From contig SFMG01000029.1 of NCBI GenBank assembly GCA_004554455.1, positions 1 through 19,147 on the forward strand: 19,147 nucleotides of DNA. Direction: 5' to 3'. The notes under the pieces are model-generated. The model made no database searches and was not told where the DNA came from. It saw only the letters and a program-made list of their open reading frames with translations. The stretch comes from Bacteroidales bacterium. GTDB lineage: Bacteria; Bacteroidota; Bacteroidia; Bacteroidales; UBA932. Positions 1-5,235 of the stretch are shown here, piece by piece (within the stretch, counting starts at the first letter, position 1; each line of letters begins with the position of its first letter). The position numbers and the translations under genes are program-made.

Positions 1-320
1 GCAGCCATAGCCATTCCTAAGAAGATGTAAGCTACTTGTACTAAAGCATCTAACAAGCTAGCTGAGAATGGTAAGTAAGTACCTAAAACACTAGTTAAAA
101 TGAAACCGCCTAAGAACCAAGGAATTGGTAACTTACCGTTCTTTTGAGCTTTTTCAACATTGCCTGTATTTGTTTTAGCTGAACGACGTTGGTATAAGTA
201 ACCGATAATTAATGCTACAGGTGCTAAAAGAATTACACGAGATAATTTCATAATTAAAGCACTGTCTAAACTGATGTTACCAAATGCACCACCTGAAGCA
301 ACTGCATGAGCAATTTCGTG
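1..320 (-). CDS. C-terminal fragment of a YeiH/UPF0324-family membrane protein (chimeric, partial)
   Basis: Reading the minus strand from 320 to base 1 gives about 106 codons with no stop, running off the window edge. The translation starts HEIAHAVASGG, continues through LSRVILLAPVALIIGYLYQ and a charged linker, then two further hydrophobic segments (IPWFLGGFILTSVLGTYLPF and LLDALVQVAYIFLGM). The HE-x-A-x-x-VA-G stretch followed by K-x-x-R-V-x-LLAP is typical of the C-terminal half of the YeiH (putative sulfate exporter, inner membrane) family. Codon use (TTA, GGT, CGT, GTA) and low GC are lactobacillus-like and unlike every complete gene here. There is no start codon of its own: the frame continues upstream into an Rhs tip. 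I think this is a foreign fragment joined by assembly; a true gene fusion is less likely. Family call fairly sure, biological reality doubtful. Confidence 0.6.
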
Positions 321-611
321 GTCAAGTGATGTGGCTGGAGATCGCCAAATACCATCTCTACTTGAAATAATATTTGAACTATTCCAAAAAATCGTATTCT
401 TATTGCCTATTATGGAAAAGCTTGATGATTTCCCTTGCACCTCATCAATGTAATAGTCTTTTGGGGATCTTTCTAGCTTAAATAAGCCATCGGAAGTGCC
501 TTTTTTATTCATATACTTGACTGTAGCTGCAAAAGACTTCTTAAATTTATCTGAAACACCTTTTGCAAAAAATACCCGCTGTCCATCCGGATCCACCATC
601 ATCACCGGATT
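303..611 (-). pseudogene. Rhs C-terminal tip: HExxH metallopeptidase-like toxin domain, truncated
   Basis: Directly after an in-frame TAG (612-614) the same minus frame reads NPVMMVDPDGQRVFF. This is the classic end of an Rhs core, where the DPDG motif marks the junction to a variable tip. About 85 AT-rich codons follow (KGVSDKFKKSFAATVKYMNK ... SFSIIGNKNTIFWN ... GIWRSPATSLDHEIAHA). The HEIAH sequence is an HExxH zinc site, preceded by SPAT-SL as in M91/NleD-like peptidase tips of Bacteroidales Rhs proteins. The remainder of the peptidase, and any immunity gene that should follow, are missing because the sequence passes into the YeiH fragment at 303-320. By family, such tips are contact-delivered toxins. 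The GC drop right after DPDG is the normal mosaic of Rhs genes. The gene is broken by the stop and by the junction. Confidence 0.6.
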
Positions 612-1013
612 CTAGGCGCAGTAGTGGTACGACGTCATCCCGTAGTACTTCTCGGCCATCGGGTCCACCTGCATGAAGATGCAGCTGACGGGGTCGTAAG
701 CTCTGGCACCGAAGTGCTGATAGCGCTCGCCCTTGAGCCAGTGCGGGGTGATGTCGCCGTCGGCAGTGTTCAGGCCGCCCCACATCTCGTTCTCCTTCCC
801 GCTGAAGCCGAAGAAGCTGCTTCGGGCGGTGGAGTTGGCTCCCGTAAGGCCGTCGCCGCTCATCCTCACCCCGAACGGCAGATAGTCAGTCCTGCTGATG
901 ACAGTGTGCCTGTCCTCGGCAATCACCCTCACGCTGCCCAGGTGGTCACGCAGGAAGTACTGCATCCGGGAGCTCGCTGCACTTCCGTTCCATTGGATGA
1001 AAACGTTGTCAGT
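612..1013 (-). pseudogene. Rhs repeat-associated core fragment, ends in amber codon
   Basis: The minus frame contains the Rhs core signature: QYFLRDHLGSVRV, a DYLPFG segment, FGFSGKENE, HFGARAYDP, F-M-QVDPMAEKYYG and SYHYCA, then TAG at 612-614. A functional Rhs would read on as xNPVMMVDPDG, and exactly that follows the stop in the same frame, so the amber codon is the only lesion separating core from tip. The open frame extends upstream to 1553 through the hairpin-repeat array, but that part is repeat sequence and not Rhs. The segment 954-1013 is homologous to 1525-1584. There is no start codon or signal sequence for this fragment, so it is a remnant or a silent donor tip, not an expressed gene. 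Confidence 0.75.
954..1013 (-). repeat. Rhs core homology segment, copy 1 (of 2)
   Basis: This 60-bp stretch pairs without gaps with 1525-1584; I count 8 mismatches. Translated on the minus strand both give TDN-x-FIQWNGSAASSRMQYF. Seven of the eight differences are synonymous and one changes Val to Gly. The copies lie in direct orientation on either side of the hairpin array. Confidence 0.85.
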
Positions 1014-1057
1014 TTTCACTCCCTCAAGAGTCTCCTGTCTGGATTCTTCCTCCAGCG

Positions 1058-1389
1058 TGCACCGATTTTTGATTTCAGGCCCAGACTTGGGAATCGATGC
1101 AAGGTTTTGCCTGTTTACACCCTCTTGCGTGCATCGATTCTTGATTTCAGGGCCAGACTTGGGAATCGATGCAGGGTTTTCCTGGTTTACGGCTCCTTGC
1201 GTGCATCGATTCTTGATTTCAAGCCCAGATTTGGGAATCGATGCAAGGTTTTGCCTGTTTACGCCCTCTTGCGTGCATCGATTCCGGATTTCAAGCCCAA
1301 ACTTGCGAATCGATGTAAGGTTTTCCTGGTTTACGGCCCCTTGCGTGCATCGATTCTTGATTTCAGGGCCAGACTTGGGAATCGATGCA
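1058..1389. repeat. Hairpin-repeat array 1: five units, 72-bp period
   Basis: Five copies start at 1058, 1130, 1202, 1274 and 1346. Each has a 44-nt core opening with TGCATCGATTC and closing with GAATCGATGCA (11-bp inverted arms), around a conserved ~22-nt loop containing GATTTCA and CAGACTTGG. Cores are separated by 28-nt spacers of two types that alternate: one contains TTTTGCCTGTTTAC (1102-1129, 1246-1273), the other TTTTCCTGGTTTACGG (1174-1201, 1318-1345). The first core has degenerate left-arm bases (TGCACCGATTT) and the fourth ends GATGTA. The array lies inside a disrupted Rhs gene. The same family is found at 17023-17426. No protein is implied, although 72 is 24 codons and the minus frame stays open into the Rhs core. 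Confidence 0.9.
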
Positions 1390-1524
1390 GCACCATCGTT
1401 GCTACAACGATGAATGGCCCGCCTGCTACGGCTGTGGCGACAACGAGGTCCGTGTCCGATCCTATTCTTCGCTACCGCAAAGAAGAATGGTTTCGCCTGC
1501 AGAACGCTTATAGGGAAGGCTACC
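1390..1524. repeat. Degenerate copy of the GC-rich module flanking the hairpin array
   Basis: On the minus strand this stretch reads CTGCAGGCG ... TTCTTCTTTGCGG ... GGATCGGACACG ... GCAGGCGGGCC-x-TTC, then GCAACGATGGTGCTGCATCG. The same blocks, in the same order, precede the second hairpin array on the plus strand (16834-17030); the last ~46 bp differ at about five positions. The central part of the 152-bp module (the TTTTTACTTAGGATTATG region) is absent here. It is therefore a shortened, drifted relative of the module at 16682-17022, tying the two arrays into one composite repeat family. Confidence 0.7.
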
Positions 1525-1584
1525 GAAGTACTGCATACGTGAACTTGCCGCACTACCGTTCCATTGTATGAAACCGTTGTCAGT
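1525..1584 (-). repeat. Rhs core homology segment, copy 2 (of 2)
   Basis: This is the partner of 954-1013 (52 of 60 bases identical by eye). It lies at the 3' end of the upstream Rhs fragment, immediately before the sequence turns into array-flanking repeat. Its codons differ from copy 1 almost only at third positions. Confidence 0.85.
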
Positions 1585-1739
1585 GACCATTTCCTGATAT
1601 CTCTCCAAGCGAAGCAGGTTTCCGTCGAGGTTATAGCGTATGTTCCTCTCCGACCAGCGGCTGTCCGCCGTTGCGGATGCTCCGGTGCCGACTGTCATCG
1701 CACTGGTAGCGGCTCCAAAGTTCTGTTCGTAAAGTTTTA

Positions 1740-1747
1740 TATATTTG
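1740..1747 (+). promoter_or_regulatory. Bacteroidota -7 box (TATATTTG) for the DUF2147 gene
   Basis: TATATTTG matches TAnnTTTG and ends 21 nt before the chosen ATG at 1769. No convincing -33 TTTG is seen at the usual distance. Confidence 0.55.
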
Positions 1748-1768
1748 CAAATCTTAACGAATCACATT

Positions 1769-2185
1769 ATGAAGAAATTTTTTGTATCAGCAGTGCTGGT
1801 GGCACTTTCATTCACCGGCATATCGGCTCAGGATATCCTGGGCAGATGGAAGACAGACGACGGCACGGCAATCGTCGAGGTTTACAAGGCTGGAGATGCC
1901 TACAATGGCAAGATTGTATGGCTCGAGGAGCCGACAATGAAGGATGGAAGCCCGATGAAGGATGTGATGAATCCCGATGCATCCCTTCGCGGCCGCGAGC
2001 TTATGGGACTCAACCTGCTCAGCGGACTTAAGCCGAACGGCGACAAGTACGATAACGGCACCATATACGATCCGGCCAGCGGAAAGACTTACCGCTGCTC
2101 TATGTTCCTTGAAAAGGGCGTGCTCAAGGTAAGAGGTCATGTAGGACCTTTCCACAGGACTATGGACTGGATTCGCCAGAACTGA
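1769..2185 (+). CDS. DUF2147 family secreted protein
   Basis: 138 residues, usual for the family. Residues 1-22 (MKKFFVSAVLVALSFTGISA) form a Sec signal peptide. The mature part, beginning QDILGRWKTDDG, has DUF2147 features: GRW near the start, a Y-x-GKIVWL strand, a P-M-KDVMNPD block, R-RELMGLNLL, NGTIYDPASGKTY and LKVRGHVG ending in W-R. It is probably a small periplasmic beta-rich (lipocalin-like) protein; the biochemical role of the family is unknown. I start at ATG 1769 and not at the in-frame ATG 1745, because 1745 lies inside the TATATTTG promoter box and the later start puts the signal peptide at the N-terminus. It stands alone, with a strong terminator downstream (2257-2293). Confidence 0.85.
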   Translation: MKKFFVSAVLVALSFTGISAQDILGRWKTDDGTAIVEVYKAGDAYNGKIVWLEEPTMKDGSPMKDVMNPDASLRGRELMGLNLLSGLKPNGDKYDNGTIYDPASGKTYRCSMFLEKGVLKVRGHVGPFHRTMDWIRQN

Positions 2186-2208
2186 CATGAGCAACTGACA
2201 TGAGCAAC
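2183..2208 (+). repeat. 13-bp tandem duplication at the stop codon
   Basis: TGACATGAGCAAC occurs twice back to back (2183-2195, 2196-2208), the first copy beginning with the DUF2147 stop codon. It looks like a slippage duplication and leaves the protein unchanged. Confidence 0.85.
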
Positions 2209-2256
2209 TGAGCTTGGGAATGCCCCAAGGGACCAGCTCAGGCACTAAGCGGATAC

Positions 2257-2293
2257 GAAAAGCGGCAGCAGATGAAAATCTGTTGCCGCTTTT
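2257..2293. terminator. Bidirectional intrinsic terminator between the DUF2147 gene and tRNA-Pro
   Basis: AAAAGCGGCAGCAGAT and ATCTGTTGCCGCTTTT form a 16-bp stem with one G-T pair around a GAAA tetraloop. The A-run on one side and T-run on the other give a U-tract in both directions. It can end DUF2147 transcripts (plus) and tRNA-Pro transcripts (minus). Confidence 0.85.
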
Positions 2294-2294
2294 G

Positions 2295-2367
2295 TCGAGA
2301 AGAGGCGACTCGAACGCCCGACCCCTACGTCCCGAACGTAGTGCGCTACCAACTGCGCTACTTCTCG
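2295..2367 (-). tRNA. tRNA-Pro (anticodon CGG)
   Basis: On the minus strand the gene opens CGAGAAG and closes CTTCTCG with A as discriminator (2295). A D arm (AGCGCAGTTGGTAGCGC), an anticodon stem CTACG/CGTAG with loop TTCGGGA, and a T arm with TTCGAGT are present. The loop gives anticodon CGG, reading CCG. The 3' CCA is not encoded. It lies between the rpsT terminator and the bidirectional terminator; I see no clear promoter of its own. Confidence 0.93.
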
Positions 2368-2373
2368 ATTTTG

Positions 2374-2403
2374 AAAAAGCTGCCCTTGAACTGGCAGCTT
2401 TTT
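2374..2403 (-). terminator. Intrinsic terminator downstream of rpsT
   Basis: AAAAAGCTGCC (2374-2384) pairs with GGCAGCTTTTT (2393-2403) in an 11-bp stem with an 8-nt loop. On the minus strand it follows the rpsT stop by ~35 nt and precedes tRNA-Pro by 6 nt. The A/T ends allow function on either strand; readthrough would be needed if tRNA-Pro depends on the rpsT promoter. Confidence 0.75.
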
Positions 2404-2438
2404 CGTCAGCTATAGAAACCTTATATGGTCGTCTTTCC

Positions 2439-2693
2439 TTATGAAAGCTTGTTGATGAAGTTGGCGAGACCGCTCTTGAGGTTTGCTGCCTTGTTCCTGT
2501 GGATGACGCCGATCTTTGCGAGTTTGTCGATCATTGCGTAAACCTTCGGTGCGTTGGCCTCTGCTGTCGCCTTGTCCGTGGTGTTCCTCAGGTCGCGTAT
2601 CGCGTTCCTGGTTGTCTTTGCATAATACCTGTTATGCAATCTGCGCTTCTCGCTCTGGCGATTGCGCTTGTCTGCTGATGCGTGATTTGCCAT
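2439..2693 (-). CDS. rpsT: 30S ribosomal protein S20
   Basis: 84 residues, the normal length for S20, starting MANHASADKRNRQSEKRR. The protein is highly basic and predicted all-helical; it binds 16S rRNA early in small-subunit assembly. Conserved blocks are the N-terminal S-x-x-KR-x-RQ-x-x-KR segment and the C-terminal GVIHRNKAANLKSGL-x-x-x-I-x-KL motif. It lies 23 nt downstream of tRNA-Glu on the same strand, with a TTTG/TACATTTG promoter before the tRNA and a hairpin terminator after the gene. This suggests a short tRNA-Glu/rpsT transcript processed at the tRNA. Confidence 0.97.
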   Translation of the reverse strand: MANHASADKRNRQSEKRRLHNRYYAKTTRNAIRDLRNTTDKATAEANAPKVYAMIDKLAKIGVIHRNKAANLKSGLANFINKLS

Positions 2694-2716
2694 TGTTCTT
2701 ATTTTTATATTTTCTG

Positions 2717-2788
2717 TAGTGGGTAGGGGAATCGAACCCCTATTGCGAGAATGAAAATCTCGAGTACTAACCGTTATACGAACCCACC
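2717..2788 (-). tRNA. tRNA-Glu (anticodon TTC)
   Basis: On the minus strand the acceptor GGTGGGT pairs with ACCCACT (first pair G-T), and A at 2717 is the discriminator. The anticodon stem CGAGA/TCTCG holds loop TTTTCAT, giving anticodon TTC (Glu). The T arm AGGGG-TTCGATT-CCCCT is perfect. CCA is not encoded. It leads the transcript that continues into rpsT. Confidence 0.94.
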
Positions 2789-2792
2789 GGTT

Positions 2793-2816
2793 CCCATTGG
2801 ACGTTCTACCAATGGG
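2793..2816 (-). other. Leader hairpin upstream of tRNA-Glu
   Basis: CCCATTGG (2793-2800) and CCAATGGG (2809-2816) form an 8-bp stem with an 8-nt loop, just upstream of the tRNA-Glu 5' end and just downstream of its promoter. It would be at the very start of the transcript; an RNA-processing or stability role is inference. It also lies 3' of the DUF4837 gene and could help end that transcript. Confidence 0.5.
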
Positions 2817-2820
2817 GTTG

Positions 2821-2852
2821 CAAATGTAGGTATTTATTTTTTAATGAGCAAA
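2821..2852 (-). promoter_or_regulatory. Promoter of the tRNA-Glu/rpsT unit
   Basis: On the minus strand TTTG (2849-2852) and TACATTTG (2821-2828) are separated by 20 nt, matching the Bacteroidota -33/-7 promoter TTTG-N17-23-TAnnTTTG. It sits immediately upstream of the leader hairpin and tRNA-Glu. Confidence 0.7.
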
Positions 2853-2860
2853 TATTATTT

Positions 2861-3859
2861 TTAAATCATCGTATCTGCCCACTGGAAGGAATACAGAAGC
2901 GATTCCGTCTGCCTCATATACTGACGCTTGTCATATTTCGGCGCATATACGAAGGCCTCGAAAACGAGAATTTCGCTGCCATCCAGGCTGTAGAAGGAGT
3001 GGGAGACGAACGGACCGCCCATGAAGTCGTTCTCCACCTCCCAGAATCCTCTGGTCTCGGCAAAGTCGTGTCCCTTGTAATTGATGTAGCTGACCTTTGG
3101 CTCGGCAACCTGGCTGGTTGTCATATAGGTGCCGTCGAACATTCCAGGAACGTTTTCCTTGAGAATGCGGTTGCGCTGTGCGATTATGGTCTCCGGCTGG
3201 AGGTCGTCCTTGCCGTTGGCAGGGTAGCGGTAAACGAGTATATCCTTATATACATAGGTATTGTCGTTGCCTATCCAGGCGAAGGAGTCGTTTATTTTCT
3301 TGATTACATATCCGCTCGGGAACACGATCGACCCGCCGAAGCGCTCGGCTACGTTCTCGCGTATTTCCTTGGCTTCGTAGAGTCTGGCGCTGGCAACTAC
3401 CCTGTCGCGTTCGGCCTGCTCCAGGCGGGCGCGTATCTTCTCGTAGTCCCTGCGTACCACTGCGACAGCCTCGTCCAAACCTTTGGCATTGATCATAATG
3501 ATGCACTGCGGCCTTGCCCACTTGTTGTTGTAGAAAGTGATACCGTCTTCCTTGACATCCTGGTCTATATGTACCATTATTATATTGCGGTGGGACTGGA
3601 ACATGTTGGTGAATCCGGCAGGGGTCACGTATGCCAGGTTGTAGAGTGGCTCAGGCTGAGGCAGGAAATCGCAGTCGCAGGCAAGGTATTCGCGGAGCGC
3701 ATCTCCGAGTTCGCCGTCCCAATGGGCTTTCTCGATCACAACTATCACTTCGCCGGCCTTTCCGCTGACGCCGGGCAGTACGTTCTTGCTGTTTCCGCAG
3801 CTGACCAGGGCGGCAAGCGCTGCGAAGCAGAATAAGATTGAAGACAGAATTCTTTTCAT
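2861..3859 (-). CDS. DUF4837 family lipoprotein
   Basis: 332 residues. The N-terminus MKRILSSILFCFAALAALVSC is a lipoprotein signal with lipobox LVSC (Cys21), followed by GNSKNVLPGVSGKAGEVIVVIE. The GKAGE-x-x-VV-x-E-x-x-W opening, the P-x-P-x-YNL-x-Y and F-x-N-x-F-x-x-HRNI-x-x-V blocks and the FAW-x-x-N/RYP region are what I recognise as DUF4837, a Bacteroidota envelope family of unknown function. It is the last gene of the M23-dxr-rseP unit, 14 nt after rseP, so it is likely co-expressed with the site-2 protease. The protein should be anchored in the inner or outer membrane facing the periplasm. Confidence 0.85.
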   Translation of the reverse strand: MKRILSSILFCFAALAALVSCGNSKNVLPGVSGKAGEVIVVIEKAHWDGELGDALREYLACDCDFLPQPEPLYNLAYVTPAGFTNMFQSHRNIIMVHIDQDVKEDGITFYNNKWARPQCIIMINAKGLDEAVAVVRRDYEKIRARLEQAERDRVVASARLYEAKEIRENVAERFGGSIVFPSGYVIKKINDSFAWIGNDNTYVYKDILVYRYPANGKDDLQPETIIAQRNRILKENVPGMFDGTYMTTSQVAEPKVSYINYKGHDFAETRGFWEVENDFMGGPFVSHSFYSLDGSEILVFEAFVYAPKYDKRQYMRQTESLLYSFQWADTMI

Positions 3860-3873
3860 ATATCAGGGTATTG

Positions 3874-5235
3874 TTATCGTATGAGTCTGGAAATGTCGTT
3901 GCCGAAAGCGAGGAACATCAGGCCAAACAGCAGCACCATTCCTATGATCTGGGCCACGATGAGGAAGCGGTCGCTCGGCTTGCGTCCCGTTATCATCTCG
4001 TAGATGGTGAACATTATGTGTCCTCCGTCCAGTCCCGGTATTGGAATCAGGTTCATTACTCCCAGCATTATGGACAGCAGGGCCAGAATGTTGATGAAGG
4101 CGTACCAGTTCCAGCTGGAAGGGAAGACCTGGCCGATGCTTATGAAGCTGCCCACGGACTTGTATGCCCCCGTACTCGGGGTGGCTACCAGCTTGAGGTC
4201 CTTGAGATAGCCTCCTATGGTGCTGAATGTCAGTTTGAAACCGGCAGGGATTGCTTCCAGTATGCCATAGTCCCTGGTCTGGAAGCCGATAGGCCTGGTG
4301 AAGACCCCGAGACGGCCCAGGCTGTCCACCTGCAGTGTCAGGCAAATGCTGTCGGCCGGCTGTTCCGCGCTGCCGCAGGACCTGAGCAGCAGCACGTCCA
4401 CTGCTTCATTGCTGTGTTCTGCCAGCACCCTTCGTCCGTCCTGCAGCCATTCCACCGCTTCTCCGTCTATGGCGACAATGTGGTCGCCTCTGAGCAGGCC
4501 GGTGCCGGAGTTTGGAGAGTCGGCGCTCACCGAGTCGATTACGAAAGGCACGGCGACGTCGAACATCCCCGGAGTTCCGAGTATTTCGGATATGCGGCTG
4601 CGGTCTATGTAAATGTCCAGTGTGTCGCCGTCTCTGAGTACGCTGACTTTTTCGGCGTTGCTCCGTGCCAGTTCAGCCTGCAGCATCCCGAAGTTCTCTT
4701 CGTAAACGCCGTCTATCCCGAGTATCCGGTCTCCGTTGCGGAAGCCCATATCGTAGGACAGTTCGTTGACATAGATCTGCGTGTCGCGGTTGGAAATGTA
4801 GGCCTCTCCCCAGGTGGCGAGTATGGAGATGTAGAGTATGATTGCGAAGATGAAGTTGAAGAGCACGCCTCCGGACATTATGAGCAGTCTCTGCCAGGCC
4901 GGCTTGGAACGGAATTCATCCTGGCGGGGCTTCCCTTTGAGCTGTGCGGTGTCGAGGGATTCGTCCACCATTCCGCTGATCTTGCAGTATCCGCCCAGCG
5001 GAAGCCAGCCTATGCCGAAGTCCGTGTCGGCGTTTGCCAGTTTCGGGAAATGCTTGCGTATCAGCTTGTTGTGCTTCGTGCTGAAGAGCCGGAATCCGCC
5101 GGCATCCATAAAGAGGTAGAACTTCTCCACCCGGACTCCGAAGATGCGGGCGAAGAGGAAGTGTCCGAATTCGTGTATGATTATCAGTGCCGAGAGGGCT
5201 ATGAGCACCTGCAGCACCTTGATGAGTATCACCAT
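3874..5235 (-). CDS. rseP: Site-2 intramembrane zinc protease RseP
   Basis: 453 residues, normal for RseP. The HEFGH zinc motif is at residues 21-25 in the first membrane helix. The second active-site segment NLIPIPGLDGGH lies near residue 395-406 (the Asp of LDGGH is the third metal ligand). One or two PDZ-like domains occupy the periplasmic middle (for example DRILGIDGVYEE and GDHIVAIDGEAV). Further hydrophobic helices are around residues 100-120 and the C-terminus. By family it cleaves transmembrane segments of anti-sigma factors and signal-peptide remnants. The start codon overlaps the dxr stop by 7 nt, so translation is probably coupled. Confidence 0.96.
   Translation of the reverse strand: MVILIKVLQVLIALSALIIIHEFGHFLFARIFGVRVEKFYLFMDAGGFRLFSTKHNKLIRKHFPKLANADTDFGIGWLPLGGYCKISGMVDESLDTAQLKGKPRQDEFRSKPAWQRLLIMSGGVLFNFIFAIILYISILATWGEAYISNRDTQIYVNELSYDMGFRNGDRILGIDGVYEENFGMLQAELARSNAEKVSVLRDGDTLDIYIDRSRISEILGTPGMFDVAVPFVIDSVSADSPNSGTGLLRGDHIVAIDGEAVEWLQDGRRVLAEHSNEAVDVLLLRSCGSAEQPADSICLTLQVDSLGRLGVFTRPIGFQTRDYGILEAIPAGFKLTFSTIGGYLKDLKLVATPSTGAYKSVGSFISIGQVFPSSWNWYAFINILALLSIMLGVMNLIPIPGLDGGHIMFTIYEMITGRKPSDRFLIVAQIIGMVLLFGLMFLAFGNDISRLIR

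Larger units (their letters stand above)
1462..1755 (-). pseudogene. Rhs core fragment upstream of the array, frameshifted and truncated
   Basis: The minus frame is open from just after a TGA near 1757 to a stop at 1462-1464. It reads KLYEQNFGAATSAM, ADSRWSERNIRYNLDGNLLRLERYQ, and TDNGFIQWNGSAASSRMQYF, then turns into repeat-derived sequence (GSLPYKRS...) at about 1524. The W-x-E-R-x-I-x-Y-NLDGNLLRL-x-RY block is Rhs/YD-repeat-like. It is in a different frame from the core at 612-1013, so the two cannot be one protein. Its 5' end stops at the promoter of the DUF2147 gene. Most of the large Rhs body is missing, so this is a remnant. Confidence 0.6.

Noticed and set aside
1058..1389. CRISPR array (palindromic 44-nt repeats with 28-nt spacers); same thought for 17023-17426
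   Set aside because: Spacers are not unique but recur as two alternating types, repeats drift by several bases, the loops carry most of the conservation, and no cas gene is in the window.
624..1571. Long plus-strand open frame across the Rhs remnant and array
   Set aside because: It is antisense to clear Rhs motifs, and is open only because the 72-bp repeat keeps phase; it matches no recognisable protein.
1390..1760. Insertion sequence disrupting rhs
   Set aside because: No transposase, no long terminal inverted repeats, and the flanking duplication shows synonymous divergence, so a simple insertion with target duplication does not fit.
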